A DNA stretch of 64,000 bases from Kribbella soli (lineage in GTDB: Bacteria > Actinomycetota > Actinomycetes > Propionibacteriales > Kribbellaceae). Numbering within the stretch: position 1 is the first letter of the stretch; each line of letters starts with the position of its first letter. The notes beneath the pieces are model-generated. The model ran no database searches. It was not told the origin of the DNA and saw only the letters and a list, made by a program, of their open reading frames with translations. The DNA lies in contig NZ_SJJZ01000001.1 of NCBI RefSeq assembly GCF_004331345.1, positions 2,232,001 through 2,296,000 on the forward strand, written 5' to 3'. Below, one piece after another: positions 48,431 through 56,625 of the stretch. Made by a program: the position numbers and the translations under genes.

Positions 48431-49048
48431 TTACGCCCGGCCCGCACCCGAGTCGACGGCGTCAATCGTGACGATCCGCTGACGCCTCGTGGCGTGCGCC
48501 CGTCCGAGCATCAACAGACTCGCGAGCACACCGGTCGCGCCGAGGGCAGTCAGGCGTACGTCGGCATTCGACAGCCCGAAGACGAACCAGCACGAGAGCT
48601 CGCCGAGGACCAGCGCCCAGGTGCCCGGCGAGATCCCGGTCGGGCGTCCGGTTCGGTACGCCGTCCACAGCGACGGCGTCACCTGGACGATCGAGGCGGC
48701 GGCGAGCAGCGTGCCCAACCCGATGCGGCCGCCGACGATCGCGGCGACTGCGAGCAGTCCCGCCCAGCCCACGATCCAGCCGACGGCGCGTGGGTTCAGC
48801 GCGCCCCGGCGTACCAGCATCACCGAGAGGGTGCCGGCGAGTGTTGCCGCGGCGGTGGAGGGCAGGCTTGCGGTCCAGTAGCCGGACGCCATGAAGTAGC
48901 CGAACCAGGCTGCGTTGTTGATGCTCGTGAGTGTCGCCCAGGACCAGGAGACGCCGGCCGTGTCGCCGGTCCGGCGCAGCTTGAGGATCTGCGGAAGGTA
49001 CTGCGGGATGCCGAAGCAGGTGGCGGCGATGGGTAGGAGGTCGAGCAT
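48431..49048 (-). CDS. PQ-loop (SemiSWEET-like) membrane protein
   Basis: A 205-residue protein with about seven helices in two PQ-loop repeats: CFGIPQYLPQILKLRRTGDT near the N-terminus and AASIVQVTPSLWTAYRTGRP in the second half, each followed by a GVSWSW/GISPGTW turn. PQ-loop proteins move sugars, amino acids or other small solutes. Divergent from an Lrp-type regulator, which may control it in response to an amino acid. Confidence 0.85.
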   Translation of the reverse strand: MLDLLPIAATCFGIPQYLPQILKLRRTGDTAGVSWSWATLTSINNAAWFGYFMASGYWTASLPSTAAATLAGTLSVMLVRRGALNPRAVGWIVGWAGLLAVAAIVGGRIGLGTLLAAASIVQVTPSLWTAYRTGRPTGISPGTWALVLGELSCWFVFGLSNADVRLTALGATGVLASLLMLGRAHATRRQRIVTIDAVDSGAGRA

Positions 49049-49129
49049 GGCGCAAGATTACTGCTGAAACGTCGACGGATTCGTGCGACTTCATGCCGCC
49101 TGAATGCCTTGAGGGATAAGATCTTTGCT

Positions 49130-49576
49130 GTGGATGCCATTGATCGCAATATTCTTGCCGTGCTCCAGGAAGACGGCCGGCTGACCGTCACCGAACTCGC
49201 GCAGCGGGTCGGGGTGAGTGCCGCGCCGTGTCATCGGCGGTTGCGGGAGCTCGAGCGGGCCGGGGTGATCCGTGGATACCGCGCGGTCGTCGACGGGGCT
49301 GCGGTCGGGCACGGGTTCGAGGTGCTGCTGGCGGTGACGATGGACCGGGAGGAATCGGTCGCCGGGTTCGAGGCCGGGCTGGCCGAGATCGCCGAGGTGG
49401 TGCAGGCGGAGCGGCTGTTCGGGGAGCCGGACTACTTCGTCAGAGTGGTCACCGCGGACATCGCCGCGTTCCAGAAACTTCGCGACGAGCGGCTGGCGCG
49501 ACTGCCCGGTGTGCAGCGGCTGACCTCCACAATCGTGATGAAGAAGGTCGTGGACAACCGGCCGCTGCCAACCTGA
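49130..49576 (+). CDS. Lrp/AsnC-family transcriptional regulator
   Basis: A 148-residue regulator from GTG 49130 (DAIDRNILAVLQEDGRL). The HTH is TVTELAQRVGVSAAPCHRRL followed by RELERAGVIRGYRAVV. The RAM ligand domain has VLLAVTMDREESVAGFEAGL, GEPDYFVRVVTADIAAF and TSTIVMKKVVDNRPLP. It forms octamers in relatives and binds amino acids. The adjacent divergent PQ-loop transporter gene is its most likely target. Confidence 0.93.
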   Translation: MDAIDRNILAVLQEDGRLTVTELAQRVGVSAAPCHRRLRELERAGVIRGYRAVVDGAAVGHGFEVLLAVTMDREESVAGFEAGLAEIAEVVQAERLFGEPDYFVRVVTADIAAFQKLRDERLARLPGVQRLTSTIVMKKVVDNRPLPT

Positions 49577-49584
49577 ACGATGTG

Positions 49585-49633
49585 GAAACTGCCTCGCTCA
49601 AACCTGACTTATCCACAGATTTGAGCGAGTTTC
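49585..49633 (+). terminator. Hairpin after the Lrp gene enclosing a DnaA-like box
   Basis: CTCGCTCAAA (49593-49602) pairs with TTTGAGCGAG (49620-49629), extended by GAAA/TTTC after a four-base bulge. The loop contains a perfect TTATCCACA (49609-49617). It lies eight bases after the stop codon and probably acts as terminator. Confidence 0.55.
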
Positions 49634-49982
49634 GATCGCTTTCGGTGGAGAAGCGCCACTAATCCTGGGGATAACTCACCAGAATCGGTGTGCACAACTG
49701 GGGATACGGGTGTGGATAACTCCAGCGATCCGAGGGCGACGAAGGGTCTTGAGTCAGACGTTCGCGACATGTGTCCGGAGTGGGTGCTCGCCCTCGCGAT
49801 GTGCAACGGGGTGAGGTGGTGTGGGGAGCATTACCCTCCCGAATCGGGCCGTTGCCCTCCCCAGTCGCAGTGGAAAGCCTCCCCGACCGGGGAAGGTTGG
49901 GGTCACTGTTCGTCGCTGAGGGACGACATCTCTCCCCGCGAGTTTGGTCCGATCAGCTGGCTGGATCCGTGGAGGTGGTCGG
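49634..49982. other. Non-coding gap with DnaA-box-like motifs and a dispersed 42-base dyad
   Basis: No convincing gene in these 349 bases. GGGGATAAC (49667) and TGTGGATAA (49711, an inverted consensus DnaA box) follow the TTATCCACA of the preceding hairpin. At 49822-49863 is a 42-base imperfect palindrome with ends TGGGGAG and CCTCCCCA, the same length and ends as the element at 33095-33136. Another dyad (CCTCCCC-gacc-GGGGAAGG) follows at about 49878. Confidence 0.55.
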
Positions 49983-50243
49983 TCAGACCCACTGGGTGGA
50001 GACGACGAAGCCGACTGCGATCAGGCCCATGCCGATCAGCAGGTTCCAGTTGTTGAGGTCCTTCATCACCGGGATGTCGGTGCCGGCCACGTAGAAGACG
50101 ACCAGCCAGGCGAGTCCGAGCAGCCAGCACGCCAGCATCAGCGGCGCGACCCACACGCGACTGGTGCTGCGTGGCTTCTTCGGGGTCTTCTCGGCCTTGA
50201 CCTTCTCGGTCTTCTTCTTGTTGCGACTGCTCGACTCGGGCAC
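49983..50243 (-). CDS. crgA: Cell division protein CrgA
   Basis: An 86-residue protein: a highly basic cytoplasmic head ([20 protein letters not shown]) followed by two membrane helices ([38 protein letters not shown]) joined by [15 protein letters not shown]. This matches CrgA, which interacts with FtsZ, FtsQ, penicillin-binding proteins and CwsA at the actinobacterial septum. GTG start with AAGGAG upstream. Its position before DUF881/trpG/pknB is conserved. Confidence 0.94.
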   Translation of the reverse strand: MPESSSRNKKKTEKVKAEKTPKKPRSTSRVWVAPLMLACWLLGLAWLVVFYVAGTDIPVMKDLNNWNLLIGMGLIAVGFVVSTQWV

Positions 50244-50345
50244 GACTGAACTCCTTGTAAGGACGGACGCATAAGCTGACCGCGAGGACCTGGTGCGGGT
50301 CCGGTCCGGGTTAGCGTAGTGCAGAGAGCAATATGGAGATCACGG

Positions 50346-51116
50346 GTGCGTAGGTTGAGGCGGATTTCGCTGTGGCGCGTGGGTGCGCCGCTGGCGCTGC
50401 TGTGCGCCGGTCTGCTGTTCGCGACCAGCGCCACCAACGCCCGGGGTACCGACCTCCGACCCAGCCGTAACACTACGCTCGCGGGCCTCGTGGAGGAACA
50501 GAGCCGACGCAGCGCCAGCCTGGTCCGGCAGCACGCGGCCCTCACCCAGGACATCGAGAAGCTCCAGGCGCAGCAGGGGTCGATCGACCCGGCGCTGGCC
50601 AAGCAGCTCAAGGACCTGTCCGACGCGGTCGGCACCACGCCGGTCACCGGGCCGGGGCTGACCGTGACGCTGAAGGACGCGCCGTCCGAGGTCGTCAAGG
50701 AGAACCCGGACGTCGACGCCGACTGGCTGGTGATCCACCAGCAGGACATCCAGGCGGTGGTGAACGCGCTCTGGGCCGGCGGCGCGGACGCGATCTCGAT
50801 CCAGAACCACCGAGTCATCTCCACCACCGGGATCAAGTGCGTCGGCAACTCCGTCGTACTGCACGGCGTCCCGTACCTCCCGCCGTACAAGATCACCGCG
50901 ATCGGGGACCGGCGGAAGTTGCAGAAGGCGCTCGACGACTCGCAGTACATCGAGAACCTGCAGGACTACGTGGTGAAGTTCCAGCTCGGGTACGACGTGA
51001 AGAACGAGTCGTCGATCTCGATGCCGGCGTACGAGGGCACCCTGGACCTGCAGAGTGCGACTGTCCCCGGCTTCCCGCGGACTCCCTCGACAAGCCCGAC
51101 CGTCACCGGGCGATAA
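50346..51116 (+). CDS. DUF881 family membrane-anchored protein
   Basis: A 256-residue protein with one N-terminal helix (VGAPLALLCAGLLFATSATN) and an extracellular domain. It has a short coiled-coil (ASLVRQHAALTQDIEKLQAQ), TPVTGPGLTVTLKDAPSE, the family motif HQQDIQAVVNALWAGGADAI, then AISIQNHRVISTTGIKCVGN and an APPY-like LPPYKITAIGD. GTG 50346 follows GGAG. The gene pairs with crgA and trpG in all actinobacterial division clusters; function unknown. Its stop overlaps the trpG start (TAATG). Confidence 0.9.
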   Translation: MRRLRRISLWRVGAPLALLCAGLLFATSATNARGTDLRPSRNTTLAGLVEEQSRRSASLVRQHAALTQDIEKLQAQQGSIDPALAKQLKDLSDAVGTTPVTGPGLTVTLKDAPSEVVKENPDVDADWLVIHQQDIQAVVNALWAGGADAISIQNHRVISTTGIKCVGNSVVLHGVPYLPPYKITAIGDRRKLQKALDDSQYIENLQDYVVKFQLGYDVKNESSISMPAYEGTLDLQSATVPGFPRTPSTSPTVTGR

Positions 51117-51742
51117 TGGACCGCATGCCGCGGATCCTTGTCGTCGACAACTACGACTCCTTCGTCTACAACCTGGTGCAGTACCTGCAGCAACTGCAGG
51201 CCGACACCACGGTGCTGCGCAACGACGAGGTCACCCCTGACCAGGCCGGTGAGTACGACGGTGTGCTGCTCTCCCCCGGCCCGGGTACGCCGGAAGAGGC
51301 CGGCGCCTGCGTCGACATCGTGAAGGAGAAGGGCCGCGAGGTCCCGATCTTCGGGGTGTGCCTCGGCCTGCAGGCGATCGGCGTCGCGTACGGCGGGGTC
51401 GTCGGCCGCGCGGACGAGCTGCTACACGGCAAAACCAGCCAGGTGTTCCACGAGGGCGCCGGCGTACTGTCCGGGCTCCCGTCGCCGTTCACCGCGACCC
51501 GGTACCACTCGCTGGCGATCGCGCAGGACAGCGTGCCGGACGAGCTCCAGGTGACCGCGCGGACCGAGGCCGGCGTGATCATGGCGGCGCGGCACCGCGA
51601 CATCCCGGTCGAGGGCGTGCAGTTCCACCCGGAGTCGGTGCTGACCGAGGGCGGCCACCGGATGCTCGCGAACTGGCTCGAGATCTGCGGCGACCCCGAC
51701 GCGGTCGCCCGCTCCGCCGGCCTGGCCCCGGTCGTCAGCTAG
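51116..51742 (+). CDS. trpG: Glutamine amidotransferase, anthranilate/aminodeoxychorismate synthase component II
   Basis: A 208-residue class-I amidotransferase supplying ammonia from glutamine. VVDNYDSFVYNLVQYL and LLSPGPGTPEEAGACVDIV are the family openings. The triad is Cys82 (PIFGVCLGLQAIG), His171 and Glu173 (VQFHPESVLTEGG). In actinobacteria the copy at this locus (Rv0013 in M. tuberculosis) is thought to serve folate and/or tryptophan synthesis; the synthase subunit is encoded elsewhere. A strong terminator follows. Confidence 0.92.
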   Translation: MDRMPRILVVDNYDSFVYNLVQYLQQLQADTTVLRNDEVTPDQAGEYDGVLLSPGPGTPEEAGACVDIVKEKGREVPIFGVCLGLQAIGVAYGGVVGRADELLHGKTSQVFHEGAGVLSGLPSPFTATRYHSLAIAQDSVPDELQVTARTEAGVIMAARHRDIPVEGVQFHPESVLTEGGHRMLANWLEICGDPDAVARSAGLAPVVS

Positions 51743-51755
51743 TCCGTAGAACTGA

Positions 51756-51787
51756 AGAACCCCCGGAGCAGCCGCTCCGGGGGTTCT
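51756..51787. terminator. Bidirectional terminator between trpG and pknB
   Basis: AGAACCCCCGGAGC and its exact complement surround the loop AGCC, between the convergent ends of trpG and pknB. A 14-bp perfect GC-rich stem with a short T-rich flank. Confidence 0.85.
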
Positions 51788-51793
51788 GTCGTC

Positions 51794-53644
51794 TCAGCCG
51801 CCAGGGATCGTGATGGTCGGCGTCGTCGGTGTCGACGGCGGTGGCGTCTCCGTCTCGGTCGGAGTGCTCGGCGGTGGCGTCTCTTCCTGCAGCTTGTTCA
51901 CCGTCAGCGTGATCAGCGAGCCCTTCGGCGCCTTGGTGCCGGCCTTCACGGACTGATTGAGGACAGTCCCCTCGGCCTGGTTCTGGTCGTTGCCGAACGT
52001 CTGCCCGACCCGGAAACCGGCCTGCTCGAGCGTCAGCTTCGCGTCGTCGAACGTCTGCGTGACGACATTCGGTACGTCGACGTTCGTCTTGCCGCTGGAG
52101 ATCGTCAGGGTGAACTCCGTGCCGGCCGCGTAGGAGCCGTTCGGGTCCGGGCTGACCGCGAGCACGATGCCCTTCTTCTCCTCGCTGTCCTGCTCGACCG
52201 CCTTCTCCTTGACCTTGAACTGGCCCTTGGCGTCCTCGAGCGCGTTCCGCGCCTTCGACTCCGACATCCCGATCACGTTGGGCACCGGGAAGGCCGACTG
52301 CCCGGCGGACACCACGACGTTCACGGTCGAGCCCTGCTCCGCCTCGGTACCGCCGTCCGGCGTCTGCCGGATGATCAGGCCCCTGCCGACGGTGTCGCTC
52401 TTCTCCGACGTGGACTGGACCTTCAGGCCCTGGTCGCTGAGCAGCGTGGTCGCGGCGGCCAGCGACTTGAGCGTGACGTCGGGGACCTGGACCTTGGCGG
52501 GCGGGGTCGCGGAAGTCCCGCCCCCGCCGGCCTTGTCGTCCTTGTTCATGTTGGAGAACAGCGCGTACGCGCCGACCGCGATCGCGACGATCGCGAGACC
52601 GAGCAGAAAGTAGGCCAGGCCGCGGTTGCGGCGGGACCGTGCGTCCTGCGCCTCGTCCAGGTCGTCGTCGCCCGGGGGCAGCAGGTCGTTCGCCGAGGTC
52701 TGGTTGTACTGCTGGGTCGCGGCCGTCGGCGCCATCGCGGTCGGTGCCATCGACCGGGTCTCCGCGACCGCCGCCATCGGCGCGGTCACCTGCTGGCCGG
52801 CCAGCACCCGGTGGATGTCGGCGCGCATCTCGGACGCGCTCTGGTAGCGCTCCTCGCGGCTCTTCGCCAGCGCCTTCAGGACGACCGCGTCGACCTCCGG
52901 CGGGATGTCCGGGTCGAACGAGGACGGCGGCAGCGGCTGCTCCCGGACGTGCTGGTACGCCACCGACACCGGCGACTCGCCGACGAACGGCGGGCGGCCG
53001 GTGAGCAGTTCGTACAGCAGGCAGCCGGTCGAGTACAGGTCGGAGCGGGCGTCCACGGTCTCGCCGCGGGCCTGCTCCGGGGACAGGTACTGCGCGGTGC
53101 CGATCACGGCCGCGGTCTGGGTCATCGTGGAGGACGTGTCGGCGACCGCGCGGGCGATACCGAAGTCCATCACCTTGACCTGGCCCTGCGGGGTCAGCAT
53201 CACGTTCCCGGGCTTGATGTCGCGGTGCACGATGCCGGCCCGGTGGCTGTAGTCGAGCGCCTCGAGGACGCCGGAGGTGATCTCCAGCGCGCGCTCCGGC
53301 ATGATCTTGCGGCCCTCGCGGATCAGGTCCCGCAGCGTCTTACCGGTCACCAGCTCCATCACGATGTACGGAATGGTGACGCCGGAACCGTTCGGGTCCG
53401 GCTCCTCGCCGGTGTCGTACACCGACACGATCGTCGGGTGGTTCAGCGACGCGGCCGACTGGGCCTCGCGCCGGAACCGCGCCTGGAAGGTGGCGTCACT
53501 CGCGAGGTCGACGCGCAGCCGCTTGATCGCGACGCTCCGGCCGAGCCGGTTGTCGAGGCCCCTGCGGACCTCCGCCATGCCGCCGCGGCCGAGCGGTTCG
53601 CCTTCTTCGTACCGGCCGCCGACGAGACGTGCCTGCGATGTCAT
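51794..53644 (-). CDS. pknB: Ser/Thr protein kinase PknB with PASTA domains
   Basis: A 616-residue transmembrane kinase. Kinase domain (about 8-280): LGRGGMAEVRRG loop, Lys41, HRDIKPGN (140-147), DFG (160-162) and activation-loop Thr173/Thr175. A linker rich in ATQQYN leads to the membrane helix (about 342-364). Three PASTA domains follow, from residue 384 (VPDVTLKSLAAATT), 453 (VPNVIGMSESKARN) and 523 (VPNVVTQTFDDAKL), and a P/T-rich tail. PASTA domains bind muropeptides or lipid II; the kinase controls growth and division. Mycobacterial PknB has four PASTA repeats. Confidence 0.97.
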   Translation of the reverse strand: MTSQARLVGGRYEEGEPLGRGGMAEVRRGLDNRLGRSVAIKRLRVDLASDATFQARFRREAQSAASLNHPTIVSVYDTGEEPDPNGSGVTIPYIVMELVTGKTLRDLIREGRKIMPERALEITSGVLEALDYSHRAGIVHRDIKPGNVMLTPQGQVKVMDFGIARAVADTSSTMTQTAAVIGTAQYLSPEQARGETVDARSDLYSTGCLLYELLTGRPPFVGESPVSVAYQHVREQPLPPSSFDPDIPPEVDAVVLKALAKSREERYQSASEMRADIHRVLAGQQVTAPMAAVAETRSMAPTAMAPTAATQQYNQTSANDLLPPGDDDLDEAQDARSRRNRGLAYFLLGLAIVAIAVGAYALFSNMNKDDKAGGGGTSATPPAKVQVPDVTLKSLAAATTLLSDQGLKVQSTSEKSDTVGRGLIIRQTPDGGTEAEQGSTVNVVVSAGQSAFPVPNVIGMSESKARNALEDAKGQFKVKEKAVEQDSEEKKGIVLAVSPDPNGSYAAGTEFTLTISSGKTNVDVPNVVTQTFDDAKLTLEQAGFRVGQTFGNDQNQAEGTVLNQSVKAGTKAPKGSLITLTVNKLQEETPPPSTPTETETPPPSTPTTPTITIPGG

Positions 53645-53776
53645 GACTCTGCCTTCCAACCTGTCTGCAGTAGACCCAAAACCCTCAACTTGCCCACGGT
53701 AGCGGCCGCCACACGCGGATCCCCGTTGGAAAGACGCGCTGTCATCGCATCATTCCGTATGGTGCTCATCGGCTGT

Positions 53777-55231
53777 TCATTGGCCCAGCACCGCCTCCAT
53801 CACCTTCTTGGCGATCGGGGCCGCCAACGTGCCGCCCGCGATGTCGTTGCGCGGGATGTTCGCGTCCTCGATCAGCACCGCCACGGCCACCTTCGGGTCC
53901 TCGGCCGGCGCGAACGCGGTGAACCACGCGAACGGCGGGCGCTCCTTCGTGGTCTGCGCCGTACCGGTCTTGCCGGCTACCTGGACGCCGGAGATCCGCC
54001 CCGGCTTGCCGGTGCCGTTGTTCACGACATCGACCATCATCGCCGTCAACTGGCTCGCGACCTGCGGGGTGACCGCCTGGTGCAGCGACTCCGGCTTGGT
54101 CTCCGAGACCGTCTTCAGGTCCGGGGTCTTCACGTTCTGGACCAGGTACGGCTTCATCACCTCGCCCTTGTTCGCGATCCCGGCCGCCACCATCGCCATC
54201 TGCAGCGGGGTGGCCCGGACGTCGAACTGGCCGATCGCGGACTGCGCGGTCTGCGGCTCGTTCGGGTCGCCGGGGAACTGGCTGGTGGCCACACTCGGCA
54301 GCTCGCTCAGCGGCCGGGCGCCGAAGCCGAACTTCGCGGCCTGCTCGTTCAGCGCGTCCGCGCCGAGCGCCATGCCCACCGTGCCGAACGCGGTGTTGCA
54401 GGAGTAGCGCAACGCGATCGTCAGCGTCGCGCTGTTGCTGCCGCCGCAGTTCTTGCCGTCCTCGTTCACCAGCGGGACCGTGGTCTGCGGAAGCGGCAGC
54501 TCGGCCGGCGAGTTCACTTTGCTCTCCGGCGTGTACTTGCCACTGGACAGCGCGGCCGCCGCGGTGACCAGCTTGAACGTCGACCCGGGCGGGTACAGCT
54601 CCTGCACCGCCCGGTTCGACAGCGGCTTGTTCTTGTTGGCGTTCAGGCTCTTCCAGGCCGCGCTGACCTTCTCCGTGTCGTGCGAGGCGAGCTGGTTCGG
54701 GTCGTACGACGGCCGGCTGGCCATCGCCAGGATCCGCCCGGTCTTCGGCTCGATCGCGACCACCGCACCGGTCTTCCCGGCCAGGCCGTCGTACGCCGCC
54801 TGCTGGGCCGCTGCGTTCAGCGTCAGGGTCACGCTGCCGCCCTGCTGCGGACGGTTGCTGATCACGTCGATGATCCGGCGGAACGCCATCGACGGGTCCG
54901 ATCCGTTCAGCTCGGCGTTCATCGTCAGTTCGATACCGCCGCGGCCGAACAGGTACGAGTAGAACCCGGTCACCGGGGCGTACACCTGGCCGTTCGCGTA
55001 CGTCCGCTGGTACTTGAACCGGTCGCCGGACTCCTTGCTCTGCGCGACCGGCGTACTGCCGATCAGGATCGGGCCGCGGTTCACCGAGAACTGCGAGTCG
55101 CGGACCCGGTTGTTGTCGTTGCGGCCGTTGATCTCGTTCGCCCGGAAGGCCTGCAGGTACGTCGAGTTCGCCATCAGCGCGAGCATCAGGACGATCGCCG
55201 CCACGGCCAGTCGCCGGATCGCTGAGTTCAT
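53777..55231 (-). CDS. pbpA: Penicillin-binding protein, class B transpeptidase (PbpA)
   Basis: A 484-residue peptidoglycan transpeptidase anchored by one helix (LAVAAIVLMLALMANSTYLQ). Active-site motifs: Ser217-Lys220 in YPPGSTFK, Ser277-Asn279 in RYSCNT and KTGT at 421-424. The N-terminal dimerisation part has NRGPILIGSTPVAQS. ATG overlaps the rodA stop (ATGA), matching the functional RodA-PBP pair. Probably phosphorylated by PknB, as shown in mycobacteria. Confidence 0.95.
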   Translation of the reverse strand: MNSAIRRLAVAAIVLMLALMANSTYLQAFRANEINGRNDNNRVRDSQFSVNRGPILIGSTPVAQSKESGDRFKYQRTYANGQVYAPVTGFYSYLFGRGGIELTMNAELNGSDPSMAFRRIIDVISNRPQQGGSVTLTLNAAAQQAAYDGLAGKTGAVVAIEPKTGRILAMASRPSYDPNQLASHDTEKVSAAWKSLNANKNKPLSNRAVQELYPPGSTFKLVTAAAALSSGKYTPESKVNSPAELPLPQTTVPLVNEDGKNCGGSNSATLTIALRYSCNTAFGTVGMALGADALNEQAAKFGFGARPLSELPSVATSQFPGDPNEPQTAQSAIGQFDVRATPLQMAMVAAGIANKGEVMKPYLVQNVKTPDLKTVSETKPESLHQAVTPQVASQLTAMMVDVVNNGTGKPGRISGVQVAGKTGTAQTTKERPPFAWFTAFAPAEDPKVAVAVLIEDANIPRNDIAGGTLAAPIAKKVMEAVLGQ

Positions 55232-56625
55232 GCCTTCTGCACCGCCATCGCGATCGTTTCGTCGGAAACCGGAGCGGCCGGGGTCTGCGGCCGCCGGGCC
55301 TGGTCGCTGATCCGCAGCAGCAGCGCGATGATCGCCCAGTTGGCGACCAGCGACGTACCGCCGAGGGCCATGAACGGGGTGGCCAGACCGGTCAGCGGGA
55401 TCAGCCCGGTGACGCCGCCGACGATCACGAACACCTGCAGCGCGAACGACATCGCCAGACCGGTCGCGATCAGCTTGCCGAAGATGTCCCGGCAGCCGAG
55501 CGCGGTCCGCAGGCCGCGCTCGATGATCAGCGTGTAGACCAGCAGGATCGCGATCAGCCCGGTCAGCCCGAGCTCCTCGGCGAACGAGGAGATGATCATG
55601 TCGCTGTTGGCGTACAGGGTGGCCTCCGGGTGGCCCTGGCCGAGGCCGCGGCCGAGGATGCCGCCCCAGGACTGACCCATCAGCCCGAGCTTCACCTGAC
55701 CGCCGTCGATCGCCCACGGGTTCAGCCAATCGGTGACCCGGCGGTGCACGTGGCCGAACGTCATGTACGCGAAGTACGCGCCGCCGACGAACAGCAGACC
55801 ACCGATGATCAGCCAGCCGGCCCGCTCGGTCGACACGTACAAGAGGAACAGGAACAGGCCGAAGAACAGCAGCGACGAACCGAGGTCGCTCTCGAACACC
55901 AGGACACCGAGGCTGACCGCCCAGGCGATCCCGATCGGGCCGAGGTCGCGGGCCCGCGGCAGGTCGAGCCCGAGGAACCGGTGCCCGGCCAGCGTCAGGA
56001 CGTCGCGTTTCACCACCAGGTAGCCGGCGAAGAAGACAACCAGACAGATCTTCGCGAACTCACCGGGCTGGAAGGACATGCCGGCCAGCCGGATCCAGAT
56101 CCGGGCGCCGTTCAGGTTCACGCCGAGGCCGGGGATCAGCGGCAGCACGAGCAGCACCAGACCGGCCAGGCCGGCGGTGTAGGTGAGCGCCTGCAGCCGG
56201 CGGTGATCTCTGATCACGAGGATGACGACCAGGAACAGCACGACGCCGACCGCGGTCCAGGTGATCTGCTGCGGCGCCGCGGGCCCCTTCGGGACCTTGC
56301 CCTTCGCCTCGGCGACAATGGCCAGGCCGAGGTCGATCCGGTGGATCATCGCGACGCCGAGGCCGTTCAGCAGCACGGCGCAGGGCAGCAGCACCGGGTC
56401 GGCGTACGGCGCCCGGTAGCGGAGCGCGAAGTGGGCGATCAGCGCGAGCAACCCGATCCCGGCCGCGTAGTACCCGGTGCTGGCCGGTACGGCGTTCTGC
56501 ACCGTGATGCCGATGTTCACGTACGCGCCGACCGAGACCGCGATCGCGATCACGAGCAGCAGCAACTCCACCCCACGCCGGGTACGCGGGATGATCTGGA
56601 TGACGGACGTGGAAGCGATGCTCAT
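55228..56625 (-). CDS. rodA: SEDS glycosyltransferase, RodA/FtsW family
   Basis: A 465-residue polytopic protein with about twelve helices. SEDS landmarks: GARIWIRLAGMSFQPGEFAK, FESDLGSSLLFFGLFLFLL (the catalytic-type Asp region), QSWGGILGRGLGQGHPE and SSFAEELGLTGLIAILLVYT. It polymerises lipid II into glycan strands together with PbpA. The start overlaps the pstP stop by four bases (ATGA), so pstP, rodA and pbpA are translationally coupled. Confidence 0.95.
   Translation of the reverse strand: MSIASTSVIQIIPRTRRGVELLLLVIAIAVSVGAYVNIGITVQNAVPASTGYYAAGIGLLALIAHFALRYRAPYADPVLLPCAVLLNGLGVAMIHRIDLGLAIVAEAKGKVPKGPAAPQQITWTAVGVVLFLVVILVIRDHRRLQALTYTAGLAGLVLLVLPLIPGLGVNLNGARIWIRLAGMSFQPGEFAKICLVVFFAGYLVVKRDVLTLAGHRFLGLDLPRARDLGPIGIAWAVSLGVLVFESDLGSSLLFFGLFLFLLYVSTERAGWLIIGGLLFVGGAYFAYMTFGHVHRRVTDWLNPWAIDGGQVKLGLMGQSWGGILGRGLGQGHPEATLYANSDMIISSFAEELGLTGLIAILLVYTLIIERGLRTALGCRDIFGKLIATGLAMSFALQVFVIVGGVTGLIPLTGLATPFMALGGTSLVANWAIIALLLRISDQARRPQTPAAPVSDETIAMAVQKA

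Noticed and set aside
49688..50094. Plus-strand frames of 100-120 codons upstream of and across crgA
   Set aside because: No ribosome site or domain; W/G/P-rich products derive from the repeat region and the antisense of crgA.
52811..55225. An 804-codon plus-strand open frame opposite pknB and pbpA
   Set aside because: It is antisense to two complete genes with all catalytic motifs; its composition (R, H, D, V) is typical of antisense shadow.
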